Origin: Anaerolineales bacterium
Lineage (GTDB): Bacteria; Chloroflexota; Anaerolineae; Anaerolineales; Villigracilaceae
DNA length: 64,000 nt
Assembly (NCBI GenBank): GCA_030583925.1
Contig: CP129482.1
Coordinates: forward strand, 930,001-994,000
Direction of reading: 5' to 3'
Shown here: in pieces, positions 34,096 to 42,998 of the stretch
Numbering within the stretch: the first letter of the stretch is position 1
Layout: each line of letters begins with the position of its first letter
The notes under the pieces: model-generated
What the model saw: only the letters and a program-made list of their open reading frames with translations
Told to the model about the DNA's origin: nothing
The model's database searches: none
Position numbers and translations under genes: made by a program

Positions 34096-34102
34096 GTTGT
34101 TA

Positions 34103-34130
34103 TTGTACCCCCTTGCCAAATTGGCTACGC
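34103..34130. repeat. Fragment of family D palindrome
   Basis: Minus strand: gcgtagccaatttggcaagg, related to the pheT element gcgtagggcaagttggcaac. It includes the TAG stop (34125-34127) of the OsmC gene. Confidence 0.4.
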
Positions 34131-34529
34131 GGTTTCTGTTTCGCGCGTGGTAATTTCAAAGAGCGGAGGATTCTCCAGCGTCTTCTTCACCTTGCATAGT
34201 TCCGCCGAGCGGATCAGCGCGCTGTGATATTGTTGTGGGAAAGACGGTGGGATTTGAATTTCCATTTCCACCTTTTCCAATTTGCCGGAGTTGGGGTTCG
34301 TTCGAGTCCGTTGCAAGATGCGAATCCCTTCGGTGGGCAGGTTGCGCTGGCGGCAAAAGCCGAGGATGTAAATGCCCGCGCAAGCGCCAATCGAAGCGAG
34401 GAACACCTCGAATGGCGTCGGCGCCGAATCCTCGCCTCCGCCCATCGCCGGTTGATCCGTTTTCACCGTGTGCCCGTCGAAGTGCGCGTCCACGCGCGCG
34501 CCGCCGGGAAAGTCAATCAATAGTTCCAT
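34125..34529 (-). CDS. OsmC-family peroxiredoxin-like protein
   Basis: From the ATG at 34529 the protein has about 134 residues (MELLIDFPGGARVDAHFDGH). OsmC folds have two reactive cysteines; here they are in ASIGACAGIYILGFCRQ and in SAELCKV. PTPFEVFLASIGAC is the family signature. Such proteins reduce organic hydroperoxides, though some OsmC-like proteins do other jobs. The extra upstream codons to 34583 lack a ribosome site. Confidence 0.88.
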   Translation of the reverse strand: MELLIDFPGGARVDAHFDGHTVKTDQPAMGGGEDSAPTPFEVFLASIGACAGIYILGFCRQRNLPTEGIRILQRTRTNPNSGKLEKVEMEIQIPPSFPQQYHSALIRSAELCKVKKTLENPPLFEITTRETETA

Positions 34530-34645
34530 GCTGCTACTCCAAAATAAGTTTTGCGTAAGTATTGACGACACATCAAACGCCACACAGACATGTGTTTTAT
34601 AATAGGTTTCATAGGATGTATGTCACATCTTCAAAGGAGTCTAAC

Positions 34646-35005
34646 ATGGCAGACAAACGACCTTCCAAGATCATGGTGCCGCCGCAAGGCGGTATGTTAC
34701 GCGACCTCGTCACGCGCCTCAAACTCATCGGGCGGCTGATGGGCGACCGCCGCGTCAATTTCTTTCTCAAATTTCTTCCGCTCGCTTCGGTGGCGTATCT
34801 CTTCTGGCCCCTCGATGCGATCGCCATCCCCTTCATCGGCGTGCTCGATGACGCGGCGATCCTGTGGATCGGCTCAACCCTCTTCGTTGAACTCTGCCCG
34901 CCCAAAGTTGTTCAGGAACACATAAACGAACTCGCCAGTAACATGGATGACGATTCCAGCGGCGATGTTGTGGATGCCGAAACAACGGATGTGGACAATC
35001 AATGA
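34646..35005 (+). CDS. DUF1232 (YkvA-like) membrane protein
   Basis: The ATG at 34646 follows aaaggag at 34634-34640. The 119-residue product has the short DUF1232 hydrophobic core (FFLKFLPLASVAYLFWPLDAI...IPFIGVLDDAAILWIG) and an acidic tail. Function unknown. Its stop overlaps the start of the sugar-dehydrogenase-like lipoprotein gene (ATGA). Confidence 0.82.
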   Translation: MADKRPSKIMVPPQGGMLRDLVTRLKLIGRLMGDRRVNFFLKFLPLASVAYLFWPLDAIAIPFIGVLDDAAILWIGSTLFVELCPPKVVQEHINELASNMDDDSSGDVVDAETTDVDNQ

Positions 35006-36207
35006 AGCGTTTTTTGATTCTGCTTCTTTTGCCGATTCTGGCTTGTAATGGATTAAGTACCCCGCCTCCCTCGCCGAGTGAAACTGCCTCGCCCTCTTCG
35101 ACGGATACTCCGCCCACGCAACCGCTCCCGCCGACCTCCATTCCTCCAACTGACCTGCCGCCGGATGCGACGACCTTTCCCAACCCGGACGCGTATACAT
35201 GGCAACTCGTCACCGATGGTTTTGATCGTCCCGTAGATTTGCAACCCGACCCCTCAGGTCGTTTGTGGATTGTTGAAAAGTTGGGACACATCCATCTCGT
35301 GCAGAATGGACAGCGAGTCAAGGAGCCGTTCATCAACCTCGAAGATCGCGTCAACGACAGTTCCAATGAAATGGGGGTGCTGGGTCTTGCCTTGCATCCC
35401 AACTTCGCGCAGAACGGATACTTTTATGTCAATTACACCGGCGCGCGAGGCGATACTTTCATCTCACGTTTCACCGCCAACGGCGATTCGGCAGACCCGA
35501 ACAGCGAAGTGATTCTGTTGCGCGTCGAGCAACCGTATCCGAATCACAACGGCGGGACGTTGAATTTCGGTCCCGATGGCTATTTGTACGCCGGTCTCGG
35601 TGACGGCGGCTCCGGCGGCGACCCCGAAGGCAATGGTCAATCGTTGGATACCCTGCTGGGGAAAATCCTACGCATAGATGTGGATTCGGCTCAACCGTAT
35701 GCCGTTCCGCCTGATAACCCGTTCGGCGATGAGATTTGGGCGTATGGTTTGCGAAACCCATGGCGAATGTCGTTCGATTCGCTGACTGGCGATCTATACA
35801 TCGGCGATGTGGGGCAGGGCGATTGGGAAGAGATTGACTTCAGTCCCGCCGGTTCACCGGGTGGCGAAAACTTCGGCTGGGATCACAGAGAAGGCGCGCA
35901 TGATTTCGAAGGCGGCGGTCCCGCTGGAATGATTGATCCCATCGCGGAATACAACCATAACGAAGGCGGATGCTCTGTCACCGGCGGGTATGTCTATCGC
36001 GGCGCGATGCCTGAGTGGAGCGGAATCTACCTCTACGGCGATTACTGTACCGGGCAAGTTTGGGGGTTGATCCGCTCCGGGGGGGCGTGGCAGAATCAAT
36101 TGTTGTTTGGAACGGATTTCCGCATCACCTCCTTTGGGCAGGACGCGAACGGCGAAGTCTATATCATTGACGATAACGGCGGCGTTTATCTGTTGACTCG
36201 TAAGTAG
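35002..36207 (+). CDS. Glucose/sorbosone dehydrogenase-type (PQQ-dependent) lipoprotein
   Basis: A 401-residue protein with the lipobox signal MKRFLILLLLPILAC and a Pro/Thr/Ser stalk (to about residue 60). The rest is a six-bladed propeller of the GSDH family: GLALHPNFAQNGYFYVNY, HNGGTLNFGPDGYLYAGLGDGG, NPFGDEIWAYGLRNPWRMSFD, GQGDWEEID. These are PQQ-binding aldose dehydrogenases of the outer surface. PQQ synthesis genes are not in the window. It is co-translated with the DUF1232 gene. Confidence 0.9.
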   Translation: MKRFLILLLLPILACNGLSTPPPSPSETASPSSTDTPPTQPLPPTSIPPTDLPPDATTFPNPDAYTWQLVTDGFDRPVDLQPDPSGRLWIVEKLGHIHLVQNGQRVKEPFINLEDRVNDSSNEMGVLGLALHPNFAQNGYFYVNYTGARGDTFISRFTANGDSADPNSEVILLRVEQPYPNHNGGTLNFGPDGYLYAGLGDGGSGGDPEGNGQSLDTLLGKILRIDVDSAQPYAVPPDNPFGDEIWAYGLRNPWRMSFDSLTGDLYIGDVGQGDWEEIDFSPAGSPGGENFGWDHREGAHDFEGGGPAGMIDPIAEYNHNEGGCSVTGGYVYRGAMPEWSGIYLYGDYCTGQVWGLIRSGGAWQNQLLFGTDFRITSFGQDANGEVYIIDDNGGVYLLTRK

Positions 36208-36313
36208 ACAATGCCAATCGTCTATGCGCGATTTGTCATGTGAAGGAATGACGCGTGTCACTGGCACGTGTCGTTTGTTTTGCCTACAATGGGCGCATAT
36301 TCTGGAGGCGCCG

Positions 36314-36532
36314 ATGACTCAGAAGAAGTGGAAATTGGTCGAAGTCCGCTATTGTGAGCATGTAGGGCATGAGGTGAGGCTGGAAGCGCAGATGGTAGAC
36401 ACGCCTGAGCATTTACCCGATCAGCCGCCGCACATCCTTGCCCATCGCTGTTCGAATGCTATTGAGTGCAACAAGATCGAAAAAATGGCTTGTGTGTACT
36501 GCGGCACCAATCCGAATCATAATCCTCTCTAG
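36314..36532 (+). CDS. Small cysteine-rich protein, unknown
   Basis: The ATG at 36314 follows tggaggcgcc. The 72-residue protein has CEHVGHEV, HRCSNAIECNKIEKMACVYC and ends TNPNHNPL; four of its five cysteines and nearby histidines could hold a metal. I do not recognise the family. The frame is open from 36224, but the upstream codons look non-coding. Confidence 0.6.
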   Translation: MTQKKWKLVEVRYCEHVGHEVRLEAQMVDTPEHLPDQPPHILAHRCSNAIECNKIEKMACVYCGTNPNHNPL

Positions 36533-36589
36533 ATGTGCCCGCGCCGTTCGCGCGCGTTCACTCGCTCTCCTCCCTCTAGGTTGGTCAAG

Positions 36590-36622
36590 GGCAACTCCGC
36601 GTGAGAACGCGGAGTTTGCCGT
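36590..36622 (+). terminator. Hairpin after the cysteine-rich gene
   Basis: ggcaactccgcgt / acgcggagtttgcc with a four-base loop, then gtttc. The T run is poor, so it may only be a stable hairpin. Confidence 0.45.
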
Positions 36623-36631
36623 TTCATCGCG

Positions 36632-36689
36632 GTAGGGTGTCCCGTCCAAGATAACCGGGAATTTAAACGATCATGACGGGTCGCCCTAC
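36632..36689. repeat. Family A repeat, diverged
   Basis: gtagggtgtcccgtc (36632-36646) and gacgggtcgccctac (36675-36689), pairing at 13 of 15 positions. Confidence 0.65.
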
Positions 36690-36694
36690 GAGAA

Positions 36695-37696
36695 TCAGGG
36701 CAGGTTTCTGAAATTATTCAACACCTTCATATAATTTGCGCGTTCGAAGGCTTCCGGCTCCTTCACGGATTTTTGACTCATGCTCCCCTGCATTTGCCGG
36801 ATGGATTCGTACTCGTGTTCCTTCATCCATGCTTGGAGATAAGCAAGGATCGAGCCGACGACATCCTCGCCGAACTGAAGCAGGTTGGATGCCATCATGG
36901 CGACCTTCGCGCCCGCCATCATTGCCTTCAAGGCGTCGGTGTAGGTGTGTACGCCGCTGGTGAGCGCGAAGTCCACATTTAGTTTGCCGTACAGTATCGA
37001 AACCCAACGCAGGGGCAATCGCAGGTCGGATGAATCGCTTAAATCCAGGCTGTGGTGGATTTCCAATTCGTCCAGATCGAAATCCGGTTGATAGAAGCGG
37101 TTGAACAATACCAGCCCATCTGCTCCGGCTTCGACCAGCCGTTTCGTGAAATTCGGCAGGGACGTATAAAACGGGCTGAGTTTCACCGCCAGCGGAATTT
37201 TGATCGCAGATTTCACCTCTGCCACCAACTCGACCTGCATATCTTCGATGTTGTCGGAGGTCGTGTGAATATCGGTGGGGATGTAGTACATGTTGAGTTC
37301 GAGCGCGTCGGCGCCCGCTTCTTCGATGCGGCGCGCGTAATCCGTCCAGCCGCCTTTGGAGACTCCGTTCAAACTCCCGATCACGGGAATCGTCAGAGCC
37401 TTTTTCAATCCCGCCACTTGGTTTAGATATTTTTCAGGGCTGATGCCGTACAAGCCCCCGTCCGGCAGGTAGGATAACGCTTCGGCAAATGAATCACTGC
37501 CGCGATTGAGGTAGTGATCCAATTCGAGACTCTCGTGGATGATCTGCTCCTCGAAGAGCGAATACATCACGATCGCCGCAATGCCAGCCTCCTCCAGTTT
37601 TTTGGCGCGATCGATCTTTCTTGAGAGGGGGGAGGCGGAAGCGACGATTGGGTTCCGCAGCGGCATTCCAAGATAAGTGGTGGAAAGATCCGTCAT
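36695..37696 (-). CDS. Dihydroorotate dehydrogenase-like protein beside nifJ
   Basis: A 333-residue TIM-barrel flavoprotein of the DHODH family ([58 protein letters not shown]). Its start lies 3 bp after the nifJ stop. Genes of this subgroup are often next to pyruvate:ferredoxin oxidoreductase, which suggests a ferredoxin-linked redox role rather than, or besides, pyrimidine synthesis. No other pyr genes are in the window. Confidence 0.88.
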   Translation of the reverse strand: MTDLSTTYLGMPLRNPIVASASPLSRKIDRAKKLEEAGIAAIVMYSLFEEQIIHESLELDHYLNRGSDSFAEALSYLPDGGLYGISPEKYLNQVAGLKKALTIPVIGSLNGVSKGGWTDYARRIEEAGADALELNMYYIPTDIHTTSDNIEDMQVELVAEVKSAIKIPLAVKLSPFYTSLPNFTKRLVEAGADGLVLFNRFYQPDFDLDELEIHHSLDLSDSSDLRLPLRWVSILYGKLNVDFALTSGVHTYTDALKAMMAGAKVAMMASNLLQFGEDVVGSILAYLQAWMKEHEYESIRQMQGSMSQKSVKEPEAFERANYMKVLNNFRNLP

Positions 37697-37699
37697 GGT

Positions 37700-40600
37700 T
37701 TACTCCTTGCGTCCATTGCCGTTTCCATAGTGCATCGCCGCCATTTGCTGGTACAACGCCCAGCGGCTCTGCGCGTCCTTCTCGGCTGCGACGATCAACG
37801 CTTCGGCGCGTTCCTCGTCCATTTGCGTGAGCATCTTGTAACGCGTCTCGTTGTAGGCATATTGCGAGAACGGAATGCTCGGCTTTTTCGATTCGATGAC
37901 CAGCGGGTTCTGTCCTTGTTCGGCAAGACGCGGATCGTAACGATAGAGGGACCAGTGGCCCGATTGTACTGCGAATTTCGTCTGGTCGAGACTGCGCGCC
38001 ATATCGTACCCGTGCGCAATGCAAGGACTGTACGCGATGACCAGCGATGGTCCATCGTATGCCTCGGCTTCGAGCAAGGCGCGCAAGGTCTGTTGATCGT
38101 TCGCGCCCATTGCGATGCGCGCCACATAGACGTAACCGTACGACATGGCGAGCAAGCCTAAATCCTTTTTTGGCATTCCTTTGCCGCCCATCGCAAACTT
38201 GGCGACCGCCGCGCGCGGCGTGGCTTTGCTCGCCTGTCCGCCGGTGTTGGAATACACTTCGGTATCGAGAACGAGGATGTTCACATTGCGTCCGCTTGCC
38301 ATCACGTGATCGAGACCGCCATAGCCGATATCATACGCCCAGCCGTCGCCGCCGATGATCCACACGGATTTCTTCACGAGTGAGTCGGCGATGCTGACCA
38401 GATCCTTCGCTTGCGGATCGTTGGATTTGGCGAGTTTGTTCTTCAACTCTTCCACACGCTCGCGCTGCGCTTCGATCCCCTGTTCGTCATTTTGGTCCGC
38501 GTTCAAAAGCGCTGCCGCGAAATCACTGCCCAAATCTCCGCTCAGGCTTTCAAGCAGTTCGCGGGCATATTCATTTTGTTTATCGAGCGTGAGCCTCATG
38601 CCTAAACCGAACTCGGCGTTATCTTCGAATAACGAGTTCGACCATGCGGGACCGCGTCCGTTTGAGTCCACCGCCCACGGCGTAGTGGGGAGGTTGCCGC
38701 CGTAGATCGAAGAACAGCCGGTTGCGTTCGCGATCACCGCCCGGTCGCCGAACAACTGCGAGACCAGTTTTACATACGGAGTTTCGCCGCATCCCGCGCA
38801 GGCGCCGCTAAATTCAAACAAAGGTCTCAGCAATTGCGAATTCTTGATCGTCGAAGGATTGATCAACTTCCGGTCCAGATCGGGAATCGTCATGAAGAAA
38901 TCCCAGTTCTTCGCTTCGGCTTCGCGCAAAGGCGGCTGCGGTTCCATGTTGATGGCTTTCCGCCCGACCTGCGTTTTATCTTTCACTGGGCACGCTTCCA
39001 CGCACAGGGTACAGCCGGTGCAATCCTCCGGCGCGACCTGCACCGTGTAGGCATAGCCCGCCGAAAACTCTTTGAACTTCGACGGCATGTGTTTGAACGT
39101 TTCAGGCGCGTCCGCCAGCGCAACCTCGCTGTACACTTTGTGCCGTATCACCGCGTGCGGACACACGATTACGCACTTCCCGCATTGGATGCACAACGTC
39201 TCGTCCCATACCGGGATTTCGAGCGCGAGGTTGCGCTTCTCCCATTGCGATGTCGCCAGCGGATACGTGCCGTCATTCGGAAGCGCGGAGACGGGGACTT
39301 CATCGCCCTCGAACTGGATCATCCTCCCCAGCACGCTCTTCACGAACTCAGGCGCTTCATCCGGGACGGGGAGCCGGCGCGCCGACTGCGACGTTATCGC
39401 CGCCGGGACGTTGACCTCCAAAAGATGTTCAAGCGTGGCATCCACCGCCTCGAAGTTTTTCTTCACGACCGCTTCGCCGCGCTTGCCATAGGTTTTTTGG
39501 ATGGCGCGTTTGATCTCGGCGATCGCCTGCTCGCGCGGTAAGACTCCGCTGATGGCGAAGAACGCCGTCTGCATGATGGTGTTGACGCGTTGACCCATGC
39601 CCGCCTTTTCGGCAACGTCGTATCCGTTGATAACGTAGAACTTGAGATTCTTTTCGATAATATCTTTTTGCGCTTCGCTGGGAAGATGATCCCAGATCGT
39701 ATCGGGACCATATAAACTGTTCAGCAAAAAGACCGCGCCGTCTTTGGCGTATTTCAACACGTCGAACCGTTCAAGGAAGTTGAATTGGTGACAGGCTACA
39801 AAATTCGCCTGTTTCGGCTCGATCAAGTACGGGGCCTGAATCGGCTTGGGACCAAACCGCAAATGCGACGTGGTCATCTGTCCCGACTTCTTCGAATCGT
39901 AGACGAAGTAACCCTGCGCGTAATTCCCGGTCTCTTCGCCGATGATCTTGATCGAGTTCTTGTTGGCTCCCACTGTGCCGTCGGACCCCAGCCCAAAGAA
40001 CACACAGCGGACAGTTTGTTCGTCTTCGATGGAAAACGACGGGTCGAAATCCAAACTTGTGTGGCTCACGTCATCGCGAATGCCGACGGTGAAATGGTTC
40101 TTCGGCTCAGGCTTGGACAATTCATCGAGGGTCGCTTTTACCATCGCTGGCGTGAATTCTTTTGACGATAAGCCGTATCTTCCGCCGATAACGGTTGGAA
40201 GGTTGGAAGGTTGGAAAGTTGCCGGTTTACCTTCAACCTTCAACTTGGAATTTTCAACGAGCGCGTTTACAACATCGAGGTACAACGGCTCGCCAAGCGC
40301 GCCCGGTTCTTTCGTGCGGTCTAGCACGGCGATCTTTTTCACGGACGCGGGCAGAGCCTCGATGAAATGCTCCATCGAGAACGGACGATACAGCCGCACG
40401 CGCAACGCGCCGACCTTTTCGCCTTTTTGGGCGAGATAGTTCACCGTCGCTTCGGCGGTTTCGCCGCCTGACCCCATGATGACGATCACGCGCTCCGCTT
40501 CGGGGTGACCGGCGTAATCGAAGAGATGATATTGCCTGCCAGTGACCTCTGCGAATTTATCCATCAGCTCTTGCACACAGGCGGGCGTCGCGGCGTAGAA

Positions 40601-41305
40601 CGGATTTACCGTCTCGCGCGCTTGGAAGTAAACATCAGGATTCTGCGCGGTGCCGCGTAGGACCGGTCGTTCGGGGGTGAGGGCACGCGCCCGATGCGCG
40701 CGAACCAGTTCCCCGTCGAGAAGGAGGCGGAGTTCGTCGTCCGTAAGATAAAAAATTTTGGCGACTTCGTGCGAAGTGCGGAATCCGTCGAAGAAATGCA
40801 GGAACGGGACGCGCGTTTTCAGCGTGGACATCTGCGCGATGGCGGCGAGGTCGTGCGCTTCTTGCACCGAACCGCTCGAAAGTAATGACCAACCCGTCTG
40901 GCGGACAGCCATCACATCCTGATGGTCGCCGAAGATCGAAAGCCCCTGCGCCGCGATGGAACGCGCCGCCACGTGAAAGACCGCGCTGGTGAGCTCGCCC
41001 GCGATCTTGTACATATTGGGGATCATCAACAACAAACCTTGCGAGGCGGTGAAGGTGGTGGTGAGCGCGCCGGTCTGTAACGCGCCGTGGACCGTCCCCG
41101 CCGCGCCGCCTTCGGATTGCATTTCGATCACGAGCGGAACCGTGCCCCACAGATTCGGTTTGCCTTTTGCCGACCATTCATCGGCGAATTCGCCCATCGC
41201 GGAGGAAGGAGTGATGGGATAGATGGCGATAACTTCGCTCAGACGATGCGCGACCGAAGCCGCGGCTTCGTTTCCGTCCATCATTATGACTGGTTTTTTG
41301 TCCAT
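37700..41305 (-). CDS. nifJ: Pyruvate:ferredoxin (flavodoxin) oxidoreductase with in-frame repeat
   Basis: A 1201-residue single-chain enzyme that turns pyruvate, CoA and oxidised ferredoxin into acetyl-CoA and CO2. Domains in order: TPP-binding pyrimidine part (YPITPSSAMGE near 32), domain II, two 4Fe-4S clusters (CIQCGKCVIVCP; CTGCTLCVEACP), another cluster ligand set (GACAGCGETPY), and the TPP domain (GGDGWAYDIGYGGLDH). Residues about 350-371 (NSKLKVEGKPATFQPSNLP) are an extra stretch encoded by a repeat between LYLDVVNAL and VIGGRYGLSSKEF, which normally nearly adjoin. The enzyme points to fermentative or anaerobic metabolism. Confidence 0.96.
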   Translation of the reverse strand: MDKKPVIMMDGNEAAASVAHRLSEVIAIYPITPSSAMGEFADEWSAKGKPNLWGTVPLVIEMQSEGGAAGTVHGALQTGALTTTFTASQGLLLMIPNMYKIAGELTSAVFHVAARSIAAQGLSIFGDHQDVMAVRQTGWSLLSSGSVQEAHDLAAIAQMSTLKTRVPFLHFFDGFRTSHEVAKIFYLTDDELRLLLDGELVRAHRARALTPERPVLRGTAQNPDVYFQARETVNPFYAATPACVQELMDKFAEVTGRQYHLFDYAGHPEAERVIVIMGSGGETAEATVNYLAQKGEKVGALRVRLYRPFSMEHFIEALPASVKKIAVLDRTKEPGALGEPLYLDVVNALVENSKLKVEGKPATFQPSNLPTVIGGRYGLSSKEFTPAMVKATLDELSKPEPKNHFTVGIRDDVSHTSLDFDPSFSIEDEQTVRCVFFGLGSDGTVGANKNSIKIIGEETGNYAQGYFVYDSKKSGQMTTSHLRFGPKPIQAPYLIEPKQANFVACHQFNFLERFDVLKYAKDGAVFLLNSLYGPDTIWDHLPSEAQKDIIEKNLKFYVINGYDVAEKAGMGQRVNTIMQTAFFAISGVLPREQAIAEIKRAIQKTYGKRGEAVVKKNFEAVDATLEHLLEVNVPAAITSQSARRLPVPDEAPEFVKSVLGRMIQFEGDEVPVSALPNDGTYPLATSQWEKRNLALEIPVWDETLCIQCGKCVIVCPHAVIRHKVYSEVALADAPETFKHMPSKFKEFSAGYAYTVQVAPEDCTGCTLCVEACPVKDKTQVGRKAINMEPQPPLREAEAKNWDFFMTIPDLDRKLINPSTIKNSQLLRPLFEFSGACAGCGETPYVKLVSQLFGDRAVIANATGCSSIYGGNLPTTPWAVDSNGRGPAWSNSLFEDNAEFGLGMRLTLDKQNEYARELLESLSGDLGSDFAAALLNADQNDEQGIEAQRERVEELKNKLAKSNDPQAKDLVSIADSLVKKSVWIIGGDGWAYDIGYGGLDHVMASGRNVNILVLDTEVYSNTGGQASKATPRAAVAKFAMGGKGMPKKDLGLLAMSYGYVYVARIAMGANDQQTLRALLEAEAYDGPSLVIAYSPCIAHGYDMARSLDQTKFAVQSGHWSLYRYDPRLAEQGQNPLVIESKKPSIPFSQYAYNETRYKMLTQMDEERAEALIVAAEKDAQSRWALYQQMAAMHYGNGNGRKE
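40191..40256. repeat. In-frame ggttggaagg...ccttcaacc repeat inside nifJ
   Basis: ggttggaaggttggaaggtt with ccttcaaccttcaacttgg as the opposite arm. It stays open in the nifJ frame. A copy of the same type lies between tRNA-Gly and tRNA-Ile2 (20267-20338). Confidence 0.7.
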
Positions 41306-41536
41306 ACCTGCTCCTTTGAAATTTCTCCTTGAGCAAGTGTAGCCTCCGCCAACGGGAAGCGTTAGTTATGAATGACTTAAATCACCCTGCTTGTTGTCAT
41401 TTTTTTTTGGATAGGATTAGTGGAAAATGGAACGGGCTGGTGAAGCCTTGCCTTTTCTTTTCGTCCCTTGACACTGCTACTCATCAGTAAGCGCACGCTT
41501 CAATTAATACAGCTTATTTTCTCACTGATACACTTA
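41306..41536. other. Intergenic region upstream of nifJ
   Basis: About 230 bp. It contains the nifJ ribosome site (aaggagcaggt on the minus strand) and presumably its promoter. I see no repeat or RNA gene; T-rich tracts occur at 41398-41408. Confidence 0.4.
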
Positions 41537-42736
41537 TTAAGGATTTACCCCAATCATTATGGCCTGTTTCATACTGGATGCGATTAAATACTCCGTTCCG
41601 TCCAGATAAATAAAACCTAACGGATAATATTTGTTGGGATACAAGTAAACGAATTGCTGTTCACCGTGTTGTCTGCATGCCTCATGGTCGCAGATCCAGA
41701 AACCGTATTCATTCCAGTCAAAGGAACTCTGATAAGTATCATAAGGTATAGCCGCGTACTGACCGCTCTGATCCACCACGAAATTACCGGAATACTTAAT
41801 CTCATTATAAAAATGAACCAACGCCTTGCGGTTATATATATTCAATTCCCGGTCGTAGGTCACTTCTGAAATATCTCCAGGGACAAGCTCATTCGCAGTA
41901 AAATGAATGGTGTAAATCCGGTTGCCGATTCCGTAGACTTCGGACACATTAGGTATCTTATACACAGGCGTATCGGGACTTGAGGCCGGAAACATGTAAA
42001 GGCCATGTCCCGGGCTAAATTCCTCCTCGTATCCTAGGCCTAAAGCTCCGTATGTGTCCGACTCCGCGGAATACACTAGGTGATGTAGATAGTGTCCGCT
42101 GTTTTTTCCGATCTGGGAAATTACTCCGGTGTCCGTATTCCAGGCATAAACTCCACTTACTGTACGCGCTATATTATCGGAAGTATATTCATATTTTTTA
42201 CCAGTATACAGAAGTTTATTCCTGTTCCAGGAAATGTGGCTTTGTTGTTCGTAAACATGGCCATATTCCGGGGGGTTGCAACTTGATTTGCTGTTATCAA
42301 CCGCAATAAAGCAGGAAATGGAATAACCGTTTCCCGATCCGTAGTCCGGGTCGGTTTGTAGGGCATAATAATTGACTACCAGTGCGATTCTGTCGGAAAT
42401 TCCGTTCCAAGCTATGTCGTGTATGTCAGCTAAGTCGGCATTCTGGTAATCCAATCCTGCGTATTGTGGGAACACCAGCTCCGTTTCTCGGCAAGTCTGC
42501 GGTTCCAGTACAAATAACTGGAAATTAGCTGCAGGGCCGTGCGTTTCGGACAGAAGCAATAGTTTTTTACCGTCAGGCGCGGGTTTGAATAATACCAGCT
42601 TCCGCGAACGGTCCTCCATTCTGCTTCTAACACATTCTGTCTCGTGCCCGACGCTGACGGTTGGAACAACTTGTACTTCCGGCTTACAGGCGACCATAAA
42701 AAATGTCAGTAATAGAATCAGATACTTTATTTTCAT
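41537..42736 (-). CDS. Large lipoprotein, possible beta-propeller, AT-rich
   Basis: From the ATG at 42736 the protein starts MKIKYLILLLTFFMVAC, a lipobox signal; about 399 residues in all. Repeated units with Trp/Tyr and SDxIAL-like turns (DIAWNGISDRIALVVNYY; ISWNRNKLLYTGKKYEY) suggest a TolB-like propeller. No family is assigned. The DNA is much richer in A and T and uses different codons (AGA, ATA, CTG/GTA mix) from nearby genes, a sign of horizontal transfer. It stands alone between nifJ and the methyltransferase gene. Confidence 0.75.
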   Translation of the reverse strand: MKIKYLILLLTFFMVACKPEVQVVPTVSVGHETECVRSRMEDRSRKLVLFKPAPDGKKLLLLSETHGPAANFQLFVLEPQTCRETELVFPQYAGLDYQNADLADIHDIAWNGISDRIALVVNYYALQTDPDYGSGNGYSISCFIAVDNSKSSCNPPEYGHVYEQQSHISWNRNKLLYTGKKYEYTSDNIARTVSGVYAWNTDTGVISQIGKNSGHYLHHLVYSAESDTYGALGLGYEEEFSPGHGLYMFPASSPDTPVYKIPNVSEVYGIGNRIYTIHFTANELVPGDISEVTYDRELNIYNRKALVHFYNEIKYSGNFVVDQSGQYAAIPYDTYQSSFDWNEYGFWICDHEACRQHGEQQFVYLYPNKYYPLGFIYLDGTEYLIASSMKQAIMIGVNP

Positions 42737-42998
42737 GATGGGTATACATTCCATAAAACTTACCATTGTATTTTAGTGGTTGCGTTAGAAAGGGGCAGCC
42801 CAACTATGTATTAAACGGAAACCTTCTGTATATGCCGCTGTATGGGTCTTATACAGAATGACAACCATTGCCTGTTCCAACTATACAACTGTTTTGTATA
42901 TTTCGCAAACCCTCTAAGCCCCTTGCTTCTTGCCCATGAAGAATCACGAGTGACGAAAAACCGCCTTCTGTGTTTTACCTCCAAAACCAAGGAGACTC

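Noticed and set aside
34125..34529. OsmC protein as a selenoprotein, prompted by tRNA-Sec
   Set aside because: Both reactive positions are ordinary cysteines and there is no in-frame TGA. No other gene in the window shows a conserved domain continuing past a TGA by eye.
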